Source: Adenanthera pavonina
Lineage: Eukaryota; Streptophyta; Magnoliopsida; Fabales; Fabaceae
NCBI GenBank assembly: GCA_026686845.1
Contig: JAIVEN010000015.1
Location: 8,661,501-8,725,500 of the forward strand
Direction: 5' to 3'
Length of the DNA stretch: 64,000 bases
The position numbers and the translations under genes were made by a program. Below are positions 1 to 11,238 of this stretch, one piece after another. Below the pieces are notes generated by a model. That model worked only from the letters and a program-made list of their open reading frames with translations, had not been told where the DNA came from and did no database searches. Every line of letters begins with the position of its first letter. The stretch's first letter is position 1.

Positions 1-1089
1 CCTTTTCAAACGCTTTCAATTCCCATAATTTGCGTTGTCCTTTAAAGTATAAATATGGAAACATTTTGCCCAAGATAAATGAATACTGATAACTTCAAAC
101 TCTCTTTACATAGAGAAAAAGACCCTTCAGCACTTGGAATGAAAAATATTTTTAAATAATCAGTTCCAATTACAAATTTAGTTTAATTTAATTAAAAATT
201 CAGTTTATATAATTTAAAAATTTTTAAGTTTAGTCCTGATTAGAGAATATTTTTACTTCTAAATGCTGAATCATTTTTTCCCTTTTGGATATTTTAATTT
301 GCTTACAAACAATTGGTGTTTTAAAATTTTAAAATAGTATATTAATTATTCTTTTAAAATTTTATCATTTAATAATAATAAAAAAGAGAGAGATATATTC
401 AAAAATAAAATAGTCCTTATAAATATAGTTAGTATAGATATTATAGTAAAATACTATAATAATGTTTTATTAATTTTTAAATTATTTATTAATTTTCTAA
501 TTTTAATGTACATACATAAATTCAAAATGTCAGTTTTTCATAAGCCCGAGAGTATTTCATTTATGAAAATTTCCCCGTCCAATCTCCAAAATAATCCAAT
601 GTCAAAGATTGTCATATGCTTTGTAATTATTCAAATTATAAATTAGTATAATGAAGTAGTCAATACTTTTTTTACTTAAAATATATATTATATATTAATC
701 ATAAAATGTAATTGGAGATTATATAAAATAGTGCATTGCTAGATTTACATAGTATAAATTTCATATATTGCACAGATTTTGAATAATGAGTTGTTCTATA
801 AGTTTTATATTACAAATTAATATTGTTGGATATATCTATATACTGATTTTAATAATTAATTAAATTTAAATAGTTTTTTATCTAATTAATATTCATTATT
901 TAAATTTCTTTACCTTTTTTATACAACTTAGGTTTATGAATGTAAATTGTTTTTTGCTGAACATAAATTTGCCATATGTAAAGATTTTCATCGCTGTTTG
1001 AAAAAAATAAAAACAAAAAGATTTCTCACCGCTGGATAACAGTTTTTTTAATTGTTTTATTTATACTTTTTTTCATGTATCATGTCATA
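1..1089. other. AT-rich intergenic spacer
   Basis: Very AT-rich DNA with many short A and T runs. I see no credible coding frame, RNA gene or element ends before the MITE that follows. Confidence 0.7.
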
Positions 1090-1091
1090 TA

Positions 1092-1349
1092 CTCCCTCCG
1101 GTCCATATTATAAGACATTTTATATTAATTATACGCATATTAAGAAAATCACTTTTTTAACTCAAATCAATACAAAAAGTATTCACATTTCTTATTTTAT
1201 TTTTATTAAATATCTTATTATATTATCATTAAAAAGTTATAAATGAAGAGAGATAAAGTATTAAATATATGGATAAAATAAAAAAAAAAAATCTAATATC
1301 CTATATTTTAGACCAAAATTTTATCATATAATATGCCGACCGGAGGGAG
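1092..1349. mobile_element. Stowaway-type MITE (258 bp)
   Basis: The ends are inverted repeats, CTCCCTCCGGTCC on the left and GACCGGAGGGAG on the right, flanked by TA on both sides (1090-1091 and 1350-1351). The CTCCCTCC terminus and TA target duplication are the hallmark of Stowaway (Tc1/mariner-derived) MITEs. The interior is AT-rich and non-coding. The short ORFs crossing it are chance. Confidence 0.88.
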
Positions 1350-1351
1350 TA

Positions 1352-2470
1352 ACTCTATCTCTCATCCTCTGTCTACTATCTTTCTTTATTTTTTAATTTA
1401 TAAACTTCTCAGTCCAACTAATTTTTTAAAAGAAAAAAAAAAAAAGGAAAGTCGTGCCGTGCACAATAACCACTGTGAAACTGATACAATCGCCATGAAA
1501 AAGATCGCCAGAAACTTGACTACAACAAGGAGACGAGACAAATCAGAAACAGAAACTGTAGAGGAGGAGGCGCTGGGGTGCACAAACCCCAACTCAAAAG
1601 AAAAAACCATAAAGTTGCGGCTCTCCAATCCAGACACCTTATTCTCTTTTTTCAATACTCCGAGTTGTCCATTATTTTGTCATTTCCTTCTCCATTATAC
1701 TCTAGTTAGTTTTGTTTTTTTCTTTCTCAGTAAATTTGAATTTGAATTTGAATGCAGAAACTGGCCTCATCAGGTATTTTAAGAGATCATGCTGTTGTGT
1801 TTTCCCCTGTGAACGTTCATTCTCTGGTCAAAAGTCCACGAGACAAGTCATTCACCAGACAAAGCAATTTCCAAATGCACCAAAAGATCAAGGATTAGCA
1901 AAACCTAGAATCCTTAATTTACATTACTTTTTTACCAACCAACACCCCCAACAAAGTCATTAAAATGGCTCAAATTTCATTTGAGTCCCTTATAAATGAA
2001 ATATTTTTTATTTAATTCTTTATAAAATTATTTTAACAATTTATGCCTCAAAATGTAACATTTTATTTATCCTCTCAAAATTAATCTTCTTATCCAATTC
2101 TTTCTGTACGCAAATCACAACATTTTTTTCTTCTGAAAAGCAACCAATAACCAAATCAACAAACCGGATTCCACGTTGCAGTCGGAGGAGACTGTGATCT
2201 GGGTTTCATTTGTCCCCTCTCGCTTTCTTTTCTTCTTTCTTTGCTTCCCGTCATGTCATCAATGATCTATATCTATCTCTGACTTTACTCCTAGCCCTTG
2301 AATTTTCTGAACAGAAACCGCGTTTTTCTTGAGTCTGTTTGGCCTGTCCGCTATTCCTTCTCTTTCATCTTTATTATTCAACCCTGCTCCTCCTGATTCC
2401 TCTTCTCCTTCCATGAGCAGAGTTATGAGCTATTCGACCATAAAGAACTGAGCTTACCCACTTGTTCACA
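1352..2470 (+). promoter_or_regulatory. EXO70B1 upstream region and probable 5' leader
   Basis: Spacer leading to the EXO70B1 start. From about 2160 the sequence becomes pyrimidine-rich (CTTTCTTTTCTTC-type runs), typical of a plant 5' UTR. A 12-codon upstream ORF sits at 2413-2451. I see no unambiguous TATA box. The ORFs at 1333-1963 have low-complexity translations and no recognisable domain, so I do not call them genes. Confidence 0.45.
2413..2451 (+). promoter_or_regulatory. Candidate upstream ORF (12 codons) before EXO70B1
   Basis: An ATG at 2413 opens a 12-codon frame ending in TGA at 2449-2451, only 19 bases before the EXO70B1 ATG, with a second in-frame ATG at codon 5. If the transcript starts upstream of it, ribosomes would meet this frame first. 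Whether it lies in the mRNA cannot be seen from the DNA. Confidence 0.35.
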
Positions 2471-4396
2471 ATGGCTGAGAACGGCGAGGAGAAGTTATTG
2501 GCTGTGGCTCGTCACATAGCCAAGACGCTTGGCCATAATACCAATATGGCTGATGATATTCTCCAAATCTTCTCCACCTTCGATGGTAGGTTTTCCCGAG
2601 AGAAGCTTTCCGATAAAGTTACCGACGATGACCTCAGGGGCTGCGCCGCACTCGATCACACTCTCAAGTCTCTCGACCGTCGGATCTCTCAGTACGTTTC
2701 CTCGGATCACCCGATCTGGGCTGATTCTGCTGACTCCGCTGCCTTCCTTGATGCCATTGACGAGTTAATCGCTACCATGGCCGAGTGGACCCCTGTGGCA
2801 ACGGATAAGACCGTTAGCGCTTGCTTGGTGCGCGCCGAGGATATACTCCAGCAGGCTATGTTCCGGGTCGAGGACGAGTTCAGGACTCTGATGGAACTTG
2901 GTGGCGAGTCGTTTGACATGGCTCGGCCGTACGGGAATGGCGAGTCGACTGGGAACTTGTCGTTTGACTCGGAGGACGACGAAGAAGACCATGAAGTTGA
3001 AGGCGTTGTAGGGAATGGTGAGGAGGACCAGATTCCGGTGGCCCAACCCGTAGCCGACTACGACATCGTAATCGATGCGCTGCCATCGGTTACGATCAAC
3101 GATCTTCACGAAATTGCAAAGCGAATGGTGGTTGCTGGGTTTGGGAAGGAGTGCTCGCACGTGTACAGCAGCTGCCGCAGAGAATTCTTGGAGGAGAGCT
3201 TTTCGAGGTTGGGGTTGCAGAAGCTCAGCATCGAAGACGTTACCAAGATGCCGTGGCAGGACCTCGAAGACGAGATTGAAAGATGGATTAAAGCTTCCAA
3301 CGTCGCTCTCAGAATACTGTTTCCGAGTGAACGGCGACTCTGCGATCGCGTCTTCTTCGGGTTCTCCGGTGCTTCTGATCTCTCTTTCATGGAGGTCTGC
3401 CGAGGATCGACGATTCAACTTCTGAATTTCGCCGATGCTGTCGCGATTGGGAGCCGATCTCCAGAGCGATTATTCAGAATTTTAGACGTGTTTGAGACAT
3501 TGAGGGACCTAATTCCGGAGTTTGAATCGTTGTTCTCGGATCAGTACTGTTTATTTCTTAGAAACGAGGCACTTACAATCTGGAAGAGGCTAGGTGAAGC
3601 AATCAGAGGCATTTTCATGGAATTGGAGAATCTAATTCGTCGTGACCCGGCAAAGGCAGCTGTTCCCGGCGGTGGGCTTCATCCAATTACCCGCTACGTG
3701 ATGAATTACCTCCGTGCCGCATGCCGGTCCAGGCAGACGCTGGAGCAAGTATTCGAAGACAATGGGCTTCCATTGAAGGAGTACCCCAAGCTTGACGATA
3801 GAGCGGCATCTTCCTCTTCACTATCTGTGCAAATAGCTTGGATTATGGAATTGCTAGAGAGTAACTTGGAAGCCAAGTCCAAAATCTATAAGGACTCGGC
3901 TCTGTGCTTTGTTTTCATGATGAACAATGGGAGGTACATTGTTCAGAAAGCAAAAGATAGTGAACTGGGAACCCTATTGGGCGATGATTGGATCCGGAAA
4001 CACACTTCAAAAGTCCGACAATGCCATGTGAACTATCAGAGAAGCTCATGGAATAAGGTTCTGAGCTTGTTGAAGCTAGACAATGGATCATTGGCGGGAC
4101 CTAATGTTGCTTCAAAGACTATGAAAGAGAAGCTCAAGCTGTTCAACACGCAGTTTGAGGATATCTGTAGGGTTCAGTCTACATGGTTTGTGTTTGATGA
4201 GCAGCTAAGGGAAGAGATAAGAATTTCCCTGGAAAAACTTTTGTTGCCGGCATATGAAAACTTCATTGGAAAGTTTCAGAATCTTCCAGAAGGGGGGAAG
4301 AATGCTGATAAATATATTAAGTATGGAGTGGAGGACATTGACGCAAAACTCAACAATTTGTTTCAGGGAAGCAGTGGATCAACTGGTAGAAGGTAA
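2471..4396 (+). CDS. EXO70B1: Exocyst subunit EXO70B1
   Basis: A single-exon gene of 641 codons. The exocyst tethers secretory vesicles to target membranes. In Arabidopsis EXO70B1 also acts in autophagy-related transport to the vacuole and in immunity (family knowledge). The N-terminus MAENGEEKLLAVARHIAKTL is characteristic of the EXO70B1 clade. An acidic linker (SEDDEEDHEVEG, about residues 171-185) precedes the C-terminal Exo70 helical-rod domain (about 250-630), which includes LFPSERRLCDRVFFG and HPITRYVMNYLRAAC. I start at ATG 2471 and not at the upstream TTG (2462), because MAENGEE is the conserved start. Length fits the family (about 620-640). No intron, as is usual for most plant EXO70 genes. 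The long antisense ORF at 2765-3418 is a shadow. Confidence 0.95.
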   Translation: MAENGEEKLLAVARHIAKTLGHNTNMADDILQIFSTFDGRFSREKLSDKVTDDDLRGCAALDHTLKSLDRRISQYVSSDHPIWADSADSAAFLDAIDELIATMAEWTPVATDKTVSACLVRAEDILQQAMFRVEDEFRTLMELGGESFDMARPYGNGESTGNLSFDSEDDEEDHEVEGVVGNGEEDQIPVAQPVADYDIVIDALPSVTINDLHEIAKRMVVAGFGKECSHVYSSCRREFLEESFSRLGLQKLSIEDVTKMPWQDLEDEIERWIKASNVALRILFPSERRLCDRVFFGFSGASDLSFMEVCRGSTIQLLNFADAVAIGSRSPERLFRILDVFETLRDLIPEFESLFSDQYCLFLRNEALTIWKRLGEAIRGIFMELENLIRRDPAKAAVPGGGLHPITRYVMNYLRAACRSRQTLEQVFEDNGLPLKEYPKLDDRAASSSSLSVQIAWIMELLESNLEAKSKIYKDSALCFVFMMNNGRYIVQKAKDSELGTLLGDDWIRKHTSKVRQCHVNYQRSSWNKVLSLLKLDNGSLAGPNVASKTMKEKLKLFNTQFEDICRVQSTWFVFDEQLREEIRISLEKLLLPAYENFIGKFQNLPEGGKNADKYIKYGVEDIDAKLNNLFQGSSGSTGRR

Positions 4397-5926
4397 AAAC
4401 TAAAATGCTGCTGTTTGTTGTGTGTATGTATTTGGTAGTGTAAGTTAGAATACTGAAGCACGGATTTGTTCAGAATCTAATCCTCAAGGACTGTGTTCTT
4501 GTAATCTATACAGTTGTATCCTTTCTACTAATCGTCTCTGTTTTCTTTCTTTCTTTCTTTTCTTCGCTGACAAATTAAGGATGATGGGATGGAAATTTTT
4601 TTGAAGGCTAACACGATCTGGGTTATCAGAATTATCAATCTAGCTGTGGAATTAGAGTTAAAATTAGTGCTCTCTTTCGAATGTTTGCTCCGAACAGTTC
4701 AAAGACTAGAAGTTGATGTGGGAATATTTTTGTCTTCAGTTCAAGACTAGAAGATTAATTAGAGAAAGATTCATGCAGTGAGTGTCCACTGCCACATAGT
4801 GCTATTTGAGTTAAATGAGTTTTCTGAAACTAAACGGGATTTAGTGGAATTTGATTGGCGCAAACAACTACAAGGATTGGTTAATCTTTGCTTTTGTGAG
4901 TAGAGGAGAGACAAAAGGTCGGTTTTTTTTTTTTGGGCCAGAAGACAAAAGCTAGTCAATTGAGTAACTCGAGAAGTTTGTTCATGCAGAATACATAGCT
5001 TTATCAAAAGGGTAGACACCCAACACTGCACCCCCTCCTATCCATTCTATCCACTTTTTTCTTATGAAAAAAAAATTTATTTCAAATATAAAGCTGACAA
5101 GTAAAAATGAAAAGTGATAGTGAATGGGTATCGCATCGCAACGGATCTGTTCAAATTCTATCAAGTCCTGCAGCATCAAGATATGAGGACGAAATTCAAC
5201 TAATCATTTCTTTTGTTAGCTTGGCTGGTAATTAATCAACTACTACAAATCACCCCCGCCGGGTTATCATTGAAATTGTTAATATATTCTGTGACTGCGA
5301 CTTGTGAAATCACCGTTATCTATTCTTTCCTGGTCTGGCGAATCTCTGTATTATGAAATTATAAAATGGAGACATAGCTGCCGTTAGTTGTGGGTTTCAG
5401 AAGAAAATGAAACAGGAAAAAGCTTGTAGTTCATTCTTTTCAAATATGATATTATTTATACAATTTTTTTTTTAAAATTTTCCAATAATAATTTGGTTTC
5501 TTGTTTCATTCCATGTAGCTGCAATTTGGGTGTCACTTTTAACTTCTGTTCTTAGATCCTCTATAGACATGCAATCGCACAGACAGTGACATAAAAGAAT
5601 ATAGCTATAATGTTCATATTTTATAATTACACTCCTTTTTTCTCTTTATCTTTCTCCAAATATACCAATAATTTTTTAAACCCTTTGGTGAACATTTTGT
5701 TATATATTGTATGAAATTGCATCCCCACAATATTACAGACCGCAGAGGTTGGGGTAGTTAGTGATAGTATCAAAGATCATGCAGCGAAATATCTTGTCAA
5801 CAATGATCGCATAAAATAATGATTTAGAATTCTGTGGATTCGGACAGACTAACCTTATTCCTTAAACTGGAATATAAAAGGAAGACATGGGAGGAGGAAA
5901 GAAAGAGCAAGACTCAGAAAGATACC
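4397..5926. other. Spacer between EXO70B1 and the retrotransposon
   Basis: The first 150-200 bp probably hold the EXO70B1 3' UTR, with a CTTT-repeat at about 4548-4561. The rest is AT-rich spacer without credible ORFs. The last five bases (5922-5926, ATACC) are the target duplication of the Tat element. Before that insertion this DNA was continuous with the 3' flank of the GDSL pseudogene at 16271. Confidence 0.6.
5922..5926. repeat. Target-site duplication ATACC, left copy
   Basis: Matches ATACC at 16266-16270 immediately outside the other LTR, fixing both element boundaries. Confidence 0.93.
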
Positions 5927-6437
5927 TGTTCCGTCCAAAAGCCGAGATAGACTATTCCTCTTTTTTTTTACAGTGTGCAGTGCTCTCTCTCTACTCTTCT
6001 TTTTGCCCCCTTTTTATTGACCTTCTCCTGACCGTTAAGGTGTAACCGTCTTCTCCCTCTCATTCCTTGTTTATCGGGATATTTCATAAATAATCATTAT
6101 GGAATATCGCACTCTTTTTGCTTGATCCCTGATTTTTCGTCCTTCAGTTATGATTCCGTAATGGTTATTGCTCTCATAACCGTTACTCCTAGTCGAGTAT
6201 TTTCAGAGCAACACAATTTTTGTAGAGAAATCCAGTAGTTGGTCCTATGGCCGAGATGTTATTTAATCGTACGCTCATTTGGCCGTACAATTACTCGAGC
6301 TTACCACTTGATAACTGATGTAATACTCGGATCGTTGCGCTTAAGCTCGATGTATATGAGCCCGGAGAGTGGTACATTAAATGGACGTTTATCTTCCCCG
6401 GACCTGTAAGCTCGGCCTTCTCATCCCGGCCAGTACA
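5927..6437 (-). repeat. 3' LTR of the Tat element
   Basis: 511 bp. On the plus strand it begins TGTTCCGTCC and ends GCCAGTACA, so it has TG...CA ends. It differs from the other LTR only at a C/T in a CTCAT(T/C)CC context and an A/G in an ATTATG(G/A)AA context. The antisense reading frame on the plus strand starts about 470 bp beyond its inner edge, so antisense activity of this LTR could supply that promoter (inference). Confidence 0.95.
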
Positions 6438-6450
6438 CTAGCCCCCCGAG
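6438..6450 (-). other. Polypurine-type tract next to the 3' LTR
   Basis: On the minus strand this reads CTCGGGGGGCTAG directly before the LTR. The G-rich tract is where plus-strand priming is expected. It is short and interrupted by pyrimidines, so the exact primer is uncertain. Confidence 0.55.
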
Positions 6451-6908
6451 CCTCGAGTCCGATTCGGACGAAAAGGCTCTGGATCACGTGACCAACTAAA
6501 GACTGGTTTTTGAAATTTGAACCGTTTTAGTATCCTGGGGATTCGAGAACCTTCCCTAAGGCTCCTTGACGTTTCGGTTTCTGAGACGGTAATGCACTTA
6601 TACGTACGGCTACACGCGGCGTCATTTAATGCTGCGTCTTTTCGTCAGTTGGAGCACGTTCCCCAATGGTGACGATTTTGTTGCCCAAAGTCATGATTAC
6701 ATTACTCGTTTCAAGGAGGGGTTTCATCCTTTCACTTTAAACTTCATTTACTTTTCATTCCTTCTGAATCTTTCCATCATCTCTAACCTTTCCGTCGTCT
6801 CTAACCTCCTTTTTCTCGCCCTTTTCGTCATTTTTCCAGGTACGCCCTCTTCTATCTTTCCCCTTTTTCTCAGTTTCTACATTCTATTCCATATTTTTCT
6901 CAACCATT

Positions 6909-8871
6909 ATGAGTTCAAGCCGAGGATCCGAGACGTCAGCTGGGTCGTCCCCCCATCGAATCTTAGTTGAGAGGGAAGTTATGGGTATCGGAGAAGATCC
7001 TTCGCCATCAAACTCTTCCTTTCCCAGCGTAGAACTGAATTTTCGTCTGGCCGACTTCCCGACTGAAAGGGAAGCTTCATCTTCGGCTACTGCCGTGCAA
7101 GTAACTGTACCCAACCCGCGAAAAATCAGTTCAAGGGTTCGAAAAGATCCAGTTCCCGACATTCAACTTCCTGGATATTATTGGGTTAAAGGAGAAGTTG
7201 GATCTCATCACTCTAGATTTCGGACTGCTAAGTCTATCATGGAAATGAGGAAATCCATCTCTCTGTCTAGCATACAAACAGAGGAGGCCGTGATTGCTGA
7301 GCCGTGTACAGAAGATGAGCACGTTTTTATGTCAGCACAGCGAGGGCAAATACATTTTACCTATATGTATAAAACATTATTTGAGTCACTGGGAGTTGGC
7401 CTTCCTTTTTCGGAGTTTGAGTGCGCTGTTTTAAGGGCGTTGAACGTTGCTCCGACTCAGCTTCATCCCAACAGCTAGGCGTTTTTAAAGGCTTTCGAAG
7501 TCCTGTGCAGAAAATTGAACATGACGCCGACTGCTCCTAAATTTCTCTACTTCTACCAGATCCGATTTGGAAATAAGATCGGCTGGATTTCTCTCAGTGG
7601 CATGAATAAAAAGGGAATAATCGGTTCATATACCTCATCCTACAAAGACTTCAAAGGAAGTTTCTTTAAGGTGCGCCCAGCCGAGGGATACTCTGAAATG
7701 TTCTTCAATGAGGAGGGACGGCCCAGGTTTCCTCTATATTGGACTCGGACCCCGATCAAATTCCAGTCTTGGTGCTATGAGGATATGTCGGCATCCGAAA
7801 AGGCGGATGTCGACAAATTAAATAGATTACCTCGCCCCTTGAACTGCAAAATTTTACTTAGGCTCCCTTATTCCTCAACTCCTAATAAAGATTTTTCACG
7901 TGAGTGCTGAATTTCTTTTTTCTTCTACTGCCATTCTTGTCTGAGTTTTTAATATATATATTTTCTACTCTGCAGTGATGATGGGGAAATTCAACTGGCG
8001 ATCGATAAAAAACATGGCCTCTTCAGCAGGACCTTCAACCGAGAACCTGCAAACTCGCCCTGATAGAGAGGAGAGAGGACATGCCGAGACAATGACGACA
8101 ACGGAAGTTGTTGAGATCACCTCCTCTCCACACAGCCCCCCAAGCAAACGCGCCCGACTTCCGACCACCGACGAGGAGCCTGTTTCTTCAATTCGCTCAC
8201 CTCTCCTGCCGTCTCCCATTAGACGCTCACCTTCGAGCACTGACCCGAACATTGCTAGGTTTTTTGGGAGCGGCATCCAGGAAGTCGGGGACAAGGAAGC
8301 TTTGCAACGATTGGGTCCCAAGGCTGTTTTGGACTCCATGTCGGCTATGTGCCTGCGTGCCGCGACCATGGCCTCGCTCTGTGGGGAGGAGTTTGAGGAG
8401 AGTGACCGTCGCCTGAAAGCTGCGAAGGCCGAGCTTCTGGAAGCAACCAATGCAAAAGACAAGGCTTCTTCAGAACTCGCCGAGGCTTCAAAGTCTCAAG
8501 CAGCTCTCCTTCTGCAAGTGGAGGAGCTGAAAGGATCCCTTGCTAATGCCGAAATGAAAGTGTAAGCAGTCGAGAAGGAACGGGATGCCCTGACAGCTGA
8601 GGTTGCTTGGGCAAGGAGCGCTGAAGCCGAGTCCTCGGCCCTCGCTGCTAATTTGCAAAAGGACTTGGAACAAGCGAGGGAGAAACAGTCCGAGCTCGAG
8701 GCTGATGTTAAGGAAGCCGTGCAACAAATAATGAAAGAGCATATAGAAGGCTTCCATAAAGCACTTCGTCAGGTGCACCTCTTTCTTCCGAAGATTGAGC
8801 TCTCGGCTTTCGATGTACATAAAGACGTCAAAGATGGTGTGCTTGTTGACGAGGAGGAATTGGAGAACTGA
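6909..8871 (+). pseudogene. Antisense ORF of the Tat element: transposon-type N-terminal domain plus coiled coil, one intron, two stops
   Basis: Read opposite to gag-pol. Exon 1 (6909-7899) encodes a Ser-rich N-terminus, then a globular region with GLPFSEFECAVLRALNVAP, LHPNS and FLYFYQIRFG, the style of the plant 'putative gypsy-type transposon' family (Transposase_28-like, from memory). A GT-AG intron at 7900-7975 (76 bp, donor GTGAGT, acceptor CTCTGCAG) joins a split codon and keeps the frame. Exon 2 (7976-8871) has a basic region (PPSKRARL) and a long coiled coil rich in Ala, Glu and Lys, ending EEELEN. Two in-frame stops break it: TAG at 7476-7478 (after HPNS) and TAA at 8563-8565. Extra antisense ORFs between pol and the 3' LTR are known in Retand-type elements, but their function is not. 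I start at ATG 6909; a splice acceptor-like TTTTTCCAG at 6832-6840 hints at a 5' UTR intron. Confidence 0.8.
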
Positions 8872-8960
8872 AAAGCAAACGGCCCACCTCCTTGATTGTC
8901 TATTTTTGATGTTTATCCAGAATTGTTTCTAATTAATGATAATCCGTCTCTTTTCTTCTT

Positions 8961-9575
8961 GGTTCGATCTCGACTAAAATTTAATTCAGTCTCTTGGTTT
9001 GTACTTGACCGAATTTTAATTGAAAACCTCAGTTCATACTTGACCAAATTTCAATTGAAGACCTCGGTTCAGACTTGACCGAATTTCAATTGAAGACCTC
9101 GGTTCAGACTTGACCGAATTTTAATTGAGGATCTCGGTTCATACTTGACCGGATTTTAATTGAGGATCTCAGTTCACACTTGACCGGATTTCAATTGAAG
9201 ACCTCGGTTCAGACTTGACCGAATTTTAATTGAGGATCTCGGTTCATACTTGACCGGATTTTAATTGAGGATCTCGGTTCACACTTGACCGGATTTTAAT
9301 TGGATATCTCGGTTCACACTTGACCGAATTTTAATTGAGGATCTTGGTTCACACTTGACCGGATTTTAATTGGATATCTCGGTTCATACTTGACCGGATT
9401 TTAATTGAAGACCTCGGTTCACACTTGACCGAATTTTAATTGAGGATCTCGGTTCACACTTGACCGGATTTTAATTGGATATCTCGGTTCATACTTGACC
9501 GGATTTTAATTGAAGACCTCGGTTCACACTTGACCGAATTTTAATTGGAGAACTCGGTTCACACTTGACCGAGAC
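8961..9575. repeat. 35-bp tandem repeat (about 17 units) in the 3' region of the Tat element
   Basis: The unit runs GGTTCATACTTGACCGGATT followed by TTAATTGAGGATCTC, with variants (GAAGACCTC, GGATATCTC). I count 17 whole units plus a partial one. Variants recur every third unit (units 4-6 resemble 7-9, and 12-14 match 15-17 closely), giving a 105-bp higher-order period. Such hypervariable 3' regions of Tat elements are a known source of satellite repeats. Confidence 0.93.
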
Positions 9576-9731
9576 TTAAAATGAATGAAATCATAACAAA
9601 GAATTTCCTTTATTAAAGTAGGTAGGCGTGCCTCGTTAAAACCTTCTCGGCCAAAACCCTTTTTTGTATATCCTTTGGGACAAAAGACCAAGTTAGGAAA
9701 AAGAGTACACCACCTTCTTTGTATACATCAA
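9576..9731 (-). other. Untranslated stretch between pol and the tandem repeat
   Basis: About 155 bp with no coding frame, just downstream of the pol stop codon on the minus strand. Confidence 0.6.
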
Positions 9732-9816
9732 CTAACTGAAATAAATTTTGAGGTGAGAAGCATTCCATGTCCTAGGGATTGCTTCCCCTGACAACTTTTC
9801 TAATCTATATGCTCCA

Positions 9817-10527
9817 TTGCCCAACGCTTCAGTAACTCGGTAAGGCCCTTCCCAGTTCGCAGCTAGCTTTCCCTCACCGATGTTCTTCCTAGCTTCACTC
9901 TGCTTTCTCCAAACAAGATCTCCACGATCAAAACTCCTTGGTTTAAGTCGAGAATTATAACGCCGAGCCGCTCTTTGCTTACAAGCCTGTTCTTGTATAC
10001 GTGCATTTTCCCGGATCTCCTCGGATAGATCTAGTTCGACTTCCATATTTTCTTGGTTCGTATGTTGATCAAGAAGTGTTCGCCTAAAGGACGGCTCTCC
10101 CACTTCCACCGGGATCATTGCATCAGCTCCAAAGGTCAGCCTAAAAGGAGTTTCCTTGGTGCTTGACTGAGGCGTGCAATGATAAGCCCAAAGAATGCTC
10201 GGTAATTCTTCGGCCCAGGCCCCCTTTGCTCTTCCTAATCTCTTCTTGAGTTCCCCAAGAATAACCTTGTTCGCTGCTTCTGCCTGTCCATTTGTTTGAG
10301 GATGCTCGATCGAAGACACTCGATGCTTAATACCAAGCTGATCATAGAATTGCTTCAGGTTTCCATCAACAAACTGCCTCCCATTATCAGTAACCACCGA
10401 GTGAGGAATCCCATACCGACAAACAATATTCCTCCATACAAATTTCTGTACTTGTTGTGCCGTGATCTTAGCTAATGATTCCGCCTCAATCCATTTAGTG
10501 AAATAGTCTATGCCAACTATTAAGAAC
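9817..10527 (-). repeat. 711-bp tandem duplication inside integrase, copy nearest the C-terminus
   Basis: Identical to 10528-11238 except for two substitutions that I found: CTCGATCGAAG/CTCGACCGAAG and CCGCCTC/CCGCATC, the latter changing IEAE to IDAE. A TTG trinucleotide is present at both breakpoints and at the junction. The length, 711 = 3 x 237, keeps the reading frame. Confidence 0.93.
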
Positions 10528-11238
10528 TTGCCCAACGCTTCAGTAACTCGGTAAGGCCCTTCCCAGTTCGCAGCTAGCTTTCCCTCACCGATGTTCTTCC
10601 TAGCTTCACTCTGCTTTCTCCAAACAAGATCTCCACGATCAAAACTCCTTGGTTTAAGTCGAGAATTATAACGCCGAGCCGCTCTTTGCTTACAAGCCTG
10701 TTCTTGTATACGTGCATTTTCCCGGATCTCCTCGGATAGATCTAGTTCGACTTCCATATTTTCTTGGTTCGTATGTTGATCAAGAAGTGTTCGCCTAAAG
10801 GACGGCTCTCCCACTTCCACCGGGATCATTGCATCAGCTCCAAAGGTCAGCCTAAAAGGAGTTTCCTTGGTGCTTGACTGAGGCGTGCAATGATAAGCCC
10901 AAAGAATGCTCGGTAATTCTTCGGCCCAGGCCCCCTTTGCTCTTCCTAATCTCTTCTTGAGTTCCCCAAGAATAACCTTGTTCGCTGCTTCTGCCTGTCC
11001 ATTTGTTTGAGGATGCTCGACCGAAGACACTCGATGCTTAATACCAAGCTGATCATAGAATTGCTTCAGGTTTCCATCAACAAACTGCCTCCCATTATCA
11101 GTAACCACCGAGTGAGGAATCCCATACCGACAAACAATATTCCTCCATACAAATTTCTGTACTTGTTGTGCCGTGATCTTAGCTAATGATTCCGCATCAA
11201 TCCATTTAGTGAAATAGTCTATGCCAACTATTAAGAAC
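10528..11238 (-). repeat. 711-bp tandem duplication inside integrase, copy nearest the zinc finger
   Basis: Partner of the copy at 9817-10527. This copy continues at its right edge into the integrase zinc finger and RNase H, so in reading order it comes first. Confidence 0.93.

Noticed and set aside
1333..1963. ORFs of 149 and 83 codons before EXO70B1
   Set aside because: The first starts inside a MITE end, both are low complexity, and neither has recognisable homology.
2765..3418. 217-codon minus-strand ORF
   Set aside because: It is fully antisense to the EXO70B1 coding region and its translation has no family features.
8961..9575. CRISPR-like array of 35-bp repeats
   Set aside because: The units are contiguous with no spacers and lie inside a plant retrotransposon.
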